Part shown: in pieces, positions 58,001-64,000 of the stretch
Layout of the letters: every line of letters starts with the position of its first letter
How positions within the stretch are numbered: the stretch's first letter is position 1
The notes under the pieces: generated by a model
Database searches by the model: none
Told to the model about the DNA's origin: nothing
The model's input: the letters and a program-made list of their open reading frames with translations, nothing else
Assembly: GCA_016858145.1 (NCBI GenBank)
Contig: JAEHOE010000067.1
Coordinates: 248,001-312,000 of the forward strand
Origin: Edaphochlamys debaryana
Taxonomy: Eukaryota > Chlorophyta > Chlorophyceae > Chlamydomonadales
DNA length: 64,000 bases
Direction: 5' to 3'
Made by a program: the position numbers and the translations under genes

Positions 58001-59436
58001 GACGTGGCGGCAACACGGCCGGACGCGCGGAGGCTTCCATGCCGCTGCCGACCCTGAACGTCGCCGCCGCGGCCGCCGGCGGAGGAGCTGCGACGCCCAG
58101 TGCAGCCGCCGCCGGCGGCGGCGGCGGCGGCAGCACCCGTACGGCCGCCGGCGGCTTCATGCGCCGCTTCCGACGCGCCAGCCTGGAGACGGGCAACAAG
58201 CGGCTGCAGAAGCGCGGTGGGACGAGCTACGCCGCGCTGTACGACCCCGCGCCCCTGGCTGGCGAGGTGCGTACGGCACTGTACCGCACGCGTGCTGCGG
58301 CGGTTTCGGGCTCCGGCACTGGTTATTTCTTAGTTACACATGCGTTTCGCGGGACCGGTGCCCGCCCCCCCCCCAGCCCCCGCCCATCCCGGTGATTGAT
58401 GATTCCACTGCAACTTTCGTACCTTCCACTGTCTCTCTTGTCTCCAATCCAGCAGCGAAGCAACCTCCTTTGATCAAAGCTGCACCCCCCTGTGTGTGCC
58501 CCCTTGCCGCAGGTCCGTACCATGAGCGTGAAACGCGTGCAGCGCGGCGCAGCCTCGACCAGCGGCGTCAGCGGGCCCACGTCGGCCCCGCACGGGCCCA
58601 CCTCGGGCCCGCTGCCGCCCGCCTACGCCGCCTCCGTCAGCGGGCTCCTGTACGCACCCCAGGCCGCCGTCGCCACCGCGACGGCGCCGCTGCCTCAGCT
58701 TCAAGGTCTGCAGCTGGTGGCGGCGCCGCCGCCGGGGCCAGGACCGGCTTTCCTCTCGACGGGCCCCGGGTCTGTGCCGTACCACATGCCGTACCAGCAC
58801 GCCGCCAGCACGCCCCTGGCGGCGATCGCCGGCCACCACGCCCCGCCGCTACCGAGCGCGTCGGGCCCGCTGACCGCTGCCGCCGCCGCCGCCGCCGCCG
58901 CCGGCACTGGCGGCGCTGGCGGCCGGGCGGTGCGGCCACCGCACAGGCCTGTATTCGGCGGCGGCGCCGTCAGCGGCGGAGTCAGCAGCGCCGCTCACAG
59001 CCTCGAGGAGCCCTTCGGTGGCGGCGGCGGCAGCGGCTACGGCCCCGGGCCGTCGTGGACGAGCGGCTACGGCTACGGCGCTGCCGTCGACAGCGGCGCC
59101 GCCGCCGCCGCCAGCGGCGGCGCGCCGGCGGGCGGCGGCGGCGGCGGCGGCGGCACTGCTGCCAGCAACAGCCTGCAGCTCGTGCAGAGCGGCTCGTCGC
59201 AACAGCTGTGGGTCGTCGGTGCGCAGAGCCACGTGCCCAGTACGGCAGGCATTGAGGTCTGGGACCTGGCGGCGGCGGCGGCGGGCCTGACGCTGGCGGG
59301 TCTGGGCCCGGGGCAGGGGGGCGGGGGTGGGAGCTCCAGGCCGAGTGCTGCGGGCCGGCCCGCTCGGAGCCTCATGAGCCCAACCGAGGAGGAGCACGAG
59401 GCGGAACAGGAGGCGGAGGGCAAGACGGCGGTCTGA
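40770..59436 (+). CDS. Gene B: receptor-type class III nucleotide cyclase with solute-binding-protein ectodomain, paralogue of gene A
   Basis: Twenty-three exons join in frame: 40770-40903, 41101-41191, 42123-42262, 42483-42579, 42941-43000, 44097-44222, 44491-44546, 44814-44908, 45191-45305, 45524-45740, 46033-46147, 46347-46497, 46655-46751, 47118-47320, 47452-47728, 48003-48114, 48358-48445, 48604-50351, 50587-52734, 52991-53116, 53409-57297, 57537-58266, 58513-59436; about 3,912 aa. Signal peptide includes SVLVLLLLVAIAPGALG. Ectodomain (about 75-560) has LTLLAPNLTFTNYLRT, MFYRHDVLEKHGLEPPATW, SLASIWSSFVQSQGTRQGAF, a duplicated-Asp segment DMNGDGVPDYG and ALTLSWGYQLKA. TM helix about 601-626 (VVGFVAIVLIVAVMAYSVV). 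C1 has VSDVEAST (Asp ~653) and TEGDSF (Asp ~697), then an ~580-codon insertion before GMHSGIRHP. C2 (FDQLIACHG to VSLAAKMV) lacks metal Asp residues and holds ~420- and ~1,270-codon insertions. Tail is Ala/Gly/Pro-rich. The donor after exon 47118 could also be 6 nt earlier, in the same phase. Confidence 0.82.
44901..44950 (+). repeat. Duplicated donor region in gene B
   Basis: GCGATGTGGGTCGGGGC at the end of exon 44814-44908 and its donor (GAT|GTGGGT) is repeated 30 bp further on, at 44934-44950, offering a second identical 5' splice site. Confidence 0.8.
46839..46997 (+). repeat. Upstream copies of an exon start plus 3' splice site in gene B
   Basis: CGCAG|GTCGACTCGGACAACG and GCCCTGCTC at 46961-46990 copies the start of exon 47118-47320. 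A more diverged copy (GACGCAACAACGCCCTGCTC) sits near 46850. Confidence 0.85.
47321..47370 (+). repeat. GGTT-rich tract starting at a 5' splice site of gene B
   Basis: Directly after the exon ending 47320 the intron reads GTCGGTTACC and then GGTTGGCCGGTTGGTTGG, resembling the two (GGTT)n arrays at gene A donors. Confidence 0.8.
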
Positions 59437-59513
59437 GGCCAGCGCGCGGGTGGTTGGGCGCGCGGAAAGAGTCCGTCTCCGAGCGTGCGGCCGAGCCGCT
59501 CTGCCCATCTCTC

Positions 59514-59516
<3 letters not shown>

Positions 59517-59547
<31 letters not shown>
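59517..59547 (+). repeat. (CAG)n microsatellite in the gene B 3' flank
   Basis: About ten CAG units, 81 bp after the stop codon, hence probably transcribed in the 3' UTR. Confidence 0.95.
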
Positions 59548-59550
<3 letters not shown>

Positions 59551-61581
59551 CAATTGGAATGGTTGAGACGGGGCGGTGAGGCGGAGGCGGGCCAACAAGC
59601 AACGAGGAGCAGGCCCGGAGGCCGGGCACGCGGTGCGAGGCGCTTGCCCCCGTGTTGGGTTGGGCGGGTGCCTTGCGTCACCGAACGCCGCGCCGCCGGC
59701 CTCATAGCCGCTCGGTGCGGCGACCTCTAGTCAACATGCATGGAGTTTCAGCCCTGTCCTACGCACGGCGCTATGTGCCCTTGGTCTTCAGAAGCACTTC
59801 CGCCCGTGAGGCCAAGGTTCAATAAGCGCGTCCATTAAGAGAATAAAAAGATGCAGCGCACAGAGTGTGGTGCATGCTTGCAAGCAACCAACCAGCAAGG
59901 CTGCTGGGGCTGACCCAGGACACTCGACGCCCTTTCGCGTGAGTCATTGCTTATTGGTTGCCGAGTCACAAAGCATGATTATGGTTCGGTGGTATGGTAA
60001 GCTATGAGGCTTGCGGGCGGGTGGGCTGCGTTACGCATGTTGTTGTTACATGATGGCCCAGATCCATCCCAAACAAGCCGCTAGGTCCTGAGCTGAGATT
60101 CCCCTTGGGCTTAAGCTTGCTGAGTCAGGGGCTACAGCCGACGCAGCAGGGGAGGATGTGTGGCGTGGATGGTGGGCGCGAGCGCGTGGTGGGCGGTGAG
60201 GAGTTTGCGGGGCGACCCAAGGACACGAGGGGACAGTTGAGGGCATGTTTGGGCATGTTTATTGCCCGGCTCAGGGGCTCTGAGCCATGTCTATGATAAT
60301 TCGTAAATGTGCCGATGGGAATGGAAGGAGGTCAGGGGGCGCTGGAAGGCAAACTGGGCGCCAGGCATTGGACCACATGTTGTGGCGGCCTGGGAGAACA
60401 CTCGGGACGCAATTGAAACGTAAGCTGGCCGCAGCAACGGGTCTGTTGCTTGTGATAACTGAGTGATCAGTATCGGGATTCATGTGGCTGCAGGCATGGC
60501 AAGGGTTTCAAAGGTTCTTGGTGCAGTGATTGACTGGTAACTGCATCCCTGTATCCCTCTGAGCCCTTAACTAGACGCATTTGCGCTTTCGCTCAGTCCT
60601 AGCATGCGATTGCCATGGACATGTCATGGGGCATGCGTTGGGGGAACTGCGCATTTCATGTGCTTGCACGCACACCAGCGATGGTGCTTCGGCTTGGGCC
60701 CGTGCCCATGCACCGTAGGTTGGGGCTTGCTCAGCCCGTGACTGGCGCTGCGCTGCGCTGTGCTTGTGCCTCACCTGCATTGCGCGTGAGCTGCGCAAGC
60801 AGTCTTATCGTTTCCGTGCTGGAGTGCGCGGCCCCAGTGCTGCCCGGCCTCGCGGGGTTTGGGGCTCGGCCCTTTTCCCTGTCGTGAGCAGGACACTCTT
60901 GTTATCGTTTCCTGAGCTGCGCGGTGCCTGGCGTGGGGAGTGAAGGTGGTAGCATGCGTGCGTGTGGCAGGGATTTGCGAAGAACAAGAGAGCAATTGCA
61001 GGAGTGCGTTGGTCGGTCGAGAGATGGGGCTGGTAAAGGCCCGGCAGCCACGGCGGTCCTGTAAGCGTGCGGAATGGGGTTCGCGCCGCACCCTCTCGAA
61101 CAAACCCTGTCTCAGAAGAAGAAATACAGGTGTGACCTCGAGGCTTGAGGATCAGTAGCTTGCCTCGACGCCGCATACTGTACAATTACCGGTGCCGCTT
61201 GCATACAGTGATGCAGCCGTACAGGTCTGTGCCGGTCTCTTCCTCGTTGACGTCCTTATGCAGCTCCGCCGCGTGTCAGCCGTTGAAACCGTCGGCACCT
61301 TGCCCCCTCCCGGCCAACTTGGTTGCTTATGTTGCTATGCTCCTGCCCCGACTGACGCTCAACCCCGGATCGTGACTGGGGGCCTGGAGCCGAGCGTGCC
61401 ATCGCTTCAAACCCTGAATCATGCATTCATGCGGTGCCGCCTGATGCTCTCAAGAACCACAAAAGACGCCATGACAAGCCATACATTGGGACTGCCTGAC
61501 TACGGCAGTGCGTGACCACGGTATTGTGTCGTCTACTGCCGCAGGGCCTGACTACCGTAGTGACTACGGTGCTCCCAAGCA

Positions 61582-61603
61582 GTGCCGTACGCGTGTACGG
61601 CAC
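61582..61603. other. Perfect inverted repeat GTGCCGTAC/GTACGGCAC
   Basis: Nine-base arms around a 4-nt GCGT loop. The arms are the same word that recurs beside splice sites in the window. Confidence 0.8.
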
Positions 61604-62279
61604 GACGGCCACGCGATGGAGGGCGCCACGTGAGTTTCTCCTCGGGAACAAGGGGCCAAGGGCGAAGGGCGGGTGAGCAAGGACCTAAGGTGCCGCAATG
61701 GGGACGGTTACAGCGCTCTCCGCTCTCCGCCCCCTGCGCTGCTGCCCCGCCCGGCCGCACAACAGACGGACCGTGCGCCCCAGCCGCCTGCGCTGCCCTC
61801 CCCACCACCGTCTCCACCGCCTCGCCACGCCGCCCGCCCGCGCCTGCCCCCTCGCCCACGCTGACACGCTCCCCAGGGCCCCTGCCCCCTCGTCCCTGCC
61901 GGCCCTACCCACTAACGCCTCATCAGCAGGGCGCACCGGGGGGTTACTGCCCCATGGTTCCAGGCATACCCGCCGAAAGTCCCGGCCCGCCAGCCCCTAG
62001 CTATTCCTCCTACACCGTGGCTCCGACTGAGGTCGCGACAGCAGCCCCCTGCCCCCTCCTTCGCGTTTCTCCTGTCCTCCTGCTGGCTGATGTGCAGCAG
62101 CCAGCCCCACGTTCCCCCCCCCTGCTCCTCACGGCCGCACGGCTCCCTCGCGCCCCTTCTCTGCACACTGCCGTAGACCCCGTACCGTGCCCCTCCAACA
62201 CCCCCCCCCCCCGCGTCAGCGTCCCAGCGTGCGAGTCGCACGCCACCCCCCTCTGCAAGCCCAGGCTCCCTCCCCACGC

Positions 62280-63845
62280 CTAGTCATCCATACCCTCGCT
62301 GCTCCCCTCCTCCCCCTCGCCCCCCTCGCTGCCGCTCCCCTCCTCCTCGCTCCCGCTCCCGCTGCCCGCCGCCCCCAGCCCCTCCTCCTCATTCATCTTG
62401 TCGAAATCGAAATCCCCATCCTCGTCGCTGTCAGATCCGTCGTACGCGTGCTTGGATCCAGATCCAGATCCGGCCTTGGCCTTGGATCCAGGCGGCCCGG
62501 GCGCCACGTCCTCGCCCGACAGACGTGCCTTCTTGGCCTTCTTCCGCTCCGCACGTGCGGCGTGCGGGTTGTACTGCCCCTCCTCGTTGTACAGTGCCGT
62601 ATTCTGGGCGCCGCCGGCCGCCCCCGCCGCCTTGGCCGCCTCCCGCCGCTTGAGGGCAGCGGCGGCCGCGACCAGCATGTCGTCCTCGTCGTCCTCCATG
62701 CCTGGGGGGAGGCGCAAGGGTGTGACGAAACCTTTAGTCATGTCGTGAAGCCTTTACTCATGCATCTCCCAAGCCCAGCTGCATGCTCAGGCACACGAAG
62801 TACCGTACTTGCAGCATACGTTGCCACCGCACTGCAGTGTCATGCGCCCCCCCTATCCCTCCCTCAATCCCTCCCCTCCTATCCGTCGCCACCCACCCGT
62901 CGGCCCCGCCTCCTCCTCCTCGTCCTCCTCCATGGCAGCAAGGGCCTCCAGGGTGGTGCCGGTGGCCCCCGCCGTGGGCGCCTCGAAGAAGCCCACGCCG
63001 CCGCCCCCGGGCGCATCGTCGTCCATGGAGGGCAGGTGCGCGATGACGGCACTGGGGGGGGGAGGTGACAGGGGGAGGGGGGGGAGGAGAGGGTAAGGGG
63101 GGCAGGGGGAAGGCGCATCGTCGTCCATGGAGGGCAGGTGCGCGATGACAGCACTGGGGGGGGGGAGGTGACAGGGGGAGGGGGGGGAGGAGAGGGTAAG
63201 GGGGGCAGGGGGAAGGCGCATCGTCGTCCATGGAGGGCAGGTGCGCGATGACGGCACTGGGGGGGGGGAGGTGACAGGGGGAGGGGGGGGAGGAGAGGGT
63301 AAGGGGGGCAGGGGGAAGGCGCATCGTCGTCCATGGAGGGCAGGTGTGCGATGACGGCACTGGGGGGGGGGAGGTGACAGGGGGAGGGGGGGGAGGAGAG
63401 GGTAAGGGGGGCAGGGGGAAGGCGCATCGTCGTCCATGGAGGGCAGGTGTGCGATGACGGCACTGGGGGGGGGGAGGTGACAGGGGGAGGGGGGGGAGGA
63501 GAGGGTAAGGGGGGCAGGGGGAAGGCGCATCGTCGTCCATGGAGGGCAGGTGTGCGATGACGGCACTGGGGGGGGGGGTATGAGAAAGCGGAGTTTGGTG
63601 TCGAAGTGTGGCCCCCGCGTATTGTCTGGTCCCCCCTGTCCGGTGTCCGGTCCTCCTGTCCGGCGTCCGGTCCGGTCCGGCTCTCCTGTCCTTCCGGTCC
63701 CTGTCCGGACCCCCCATCCGGCCCCCAGTCCAGTGTCCTGTCCGGTCCCCCGGTCCGGCCCCCTGTCCGGTCCGGTCCGACCCCACCTCTTCTCGTTGGC
63801 GAAGACCTCATCGGCATTGAACTCGGCCGAGTAGGAGGCCACCAC
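62280..63845 (-). CDS. C-terminal exons of a nucleolar-type acidic/basic protein, possibly nucleostemin (GNL3)-like (5' part outside the window)
   Basis: Three exons join in frame: 63787-63845, 62897-63051 and 62280-62701, ending at the stop 62280-62282. The first encodes VVASYSAEFNADEVFANEK, which resembles the short motif after the GTPase domain of plant nucleostemin-like proteins. The second has IAHLPSMDDDAP and an acidic run. The last has ALKRREAAKA, then QYNPHAARAERKKAKKARL, a basic nucleolar-targeting type segment, and a Ser/Asp/Glu-rich tail. The GTPase domain itself is not in the window, so the family call rests on short motifs. The start of the second exon is tandemly repeated in the intron. 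Confidence 0.5.
63014..63575 (-). repeat. About 103-bp minisatellite carrying an exon start and 3' splice site, six copies
   Basis: GCATCGTCGTCCATGGAGGG followed by CAGGTGCGCGATGACGGCA and CTGGGGGG appears six times. The lowest copy is the start of the true exon 62897-63051. The other five have the same AG|TGCCGTCATCGC acceptor and 45 nt of exon, then intron-like GGGGAGGTGACAGGGGGAGG (plus strand). Confidence 0.95.
63625..63785. repeat. CCGGTCC-rich simple repeat
   Basis: Irregular TGTCCGGT / CCGGTCC words in the intron immediately after the donor of exon 63787-63845. Confidence 0.8.
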
Positions 63846-64000
63846 CTGGGGGGGGGGGCGGGGGGTGGAGGGGGAGGGAAGGGGGAGGCGGGGAGATCGT
63901 GTGACGAAATGGAGAGGCGTGGAGGGGTGTGTGGAGGGCATCTGTGAAGGGGGGGAGGAACGGTGAGGAGGAGTGGGCCGTGGGGGGAGGGTGAGGAGGG

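Larger units (their letters stand above)
59437..62279. other. Gene B 3' flank and intergenic stretch, no gene recognised
   Basis: Contains the (CAG)n tract, an AATAAAAAG at about 59841 and a perfect inverted repeat at 61582-61603. GC content falls between about 59.7 and 61.5 kb. No exon series found. Confidence 0.5.

Noticed and set aside
54012..58199. Long Arg- or Ala-rich frames on both strands over gene B's giant exons
   Set aside because: Alternate-frame shadows. Only the chosen frame joins in phase from VSLAAKMV to the C-terminal exons.
63014..63575. CRISPR-like regular repeats
   Set aside because: Nuclear eukaryotic context, spacers are themselves repeated, and the units are copies of an exon start.
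62758..63941. Pro-rich minus-strand frames across the 103-bp repeat
   Set aside because: They run through pyrimidine-rich intron and repeated acceptors. The spliced model with exons 63787-63845 and 62897-63051 is simpler.
1..64000. tRNA, rRNA or other structured RNA genes
   Set aside because: None recognised by eye on either strand. A covariance-model search would be decisive and could not be run.

Overview
The window looks like nuclear DNA of a chlamydomonadalean (volvocine-type) green alga. This is inferred from several features together: very high GC, many short exons with GC- or pyrimidine-rich introns, giant Gly/Ala/Pro-rich exons built from GGC/GCC codons, a plant-type telomere-like repeat, and a Rubisco-methyltransferase-like SET gene. 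The species cannot be named from the sequence alone. Exon models below were made by hand from splice sites, reading phase and paralogy. Every internal junction given keeps the frame open.

Layout, left to right. (1) 167-3949 (+): 3' part of a SET-domain lysine methyltransferase of the Rubisco LSMT/SETD3 type. (2) 3950-7846: no gene recognised; holds a GC-rich satellite (about 5.4-6.7 kb) and a (CAC)n tract. (3) 7847-12669 (-): a 15-exon secreted cysteine-rich protein of about 581 aa with two galactose-binding-like modules. (4) 12670-14467: no gene recognised. (5) 14468-32255 (-): gene A, a 25-exon receptor-type nucleotide cyclase of about 3,524 aa with a bacterial-type solute-binding ectodomain. 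(6) 32256-35217: no gene recognised. (7) 35218-40353 (-): an 8-exon TLC-domain membrane protein of 303 aa. (8) 40354-40769: short divergent promoter region. (9) 40770-59436 (+): gene B, a 23-exon paralogue of gene A of about 3,912 aa. (10) 59437-62279: no gene recognised. (11) 62280-63845 (-): C-terminal exons of an acidic/basic nucleolar-type protein, possibly nucleostemin-like.

The central system is the pair A and B. Each has a signal peptide, a solute-binding-protein-like ectodomain, one transmembrane helix and two cytoplasmic class III cyclase homology domains. The first domain keeps both metal-binding Asp positions and the second has lost them. Each protein is interrupted by huge low-complexity insertions, several at equivalent places in the two paralogues. 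This suggests membrane receptors that sense an extracellular ligand and make a cyclic nucleotide, but the usual purine-selecting and transition-state residues are not canonical.

A second theme is structural. In at least five genes, introns contain tandem copies of the neighbouring exon edge together with its splice site, from one extra copy up to a roughly 16-copy, 57-bp minisatellite. GCCGTAC/GTACGGC words also recur next to splice sites.
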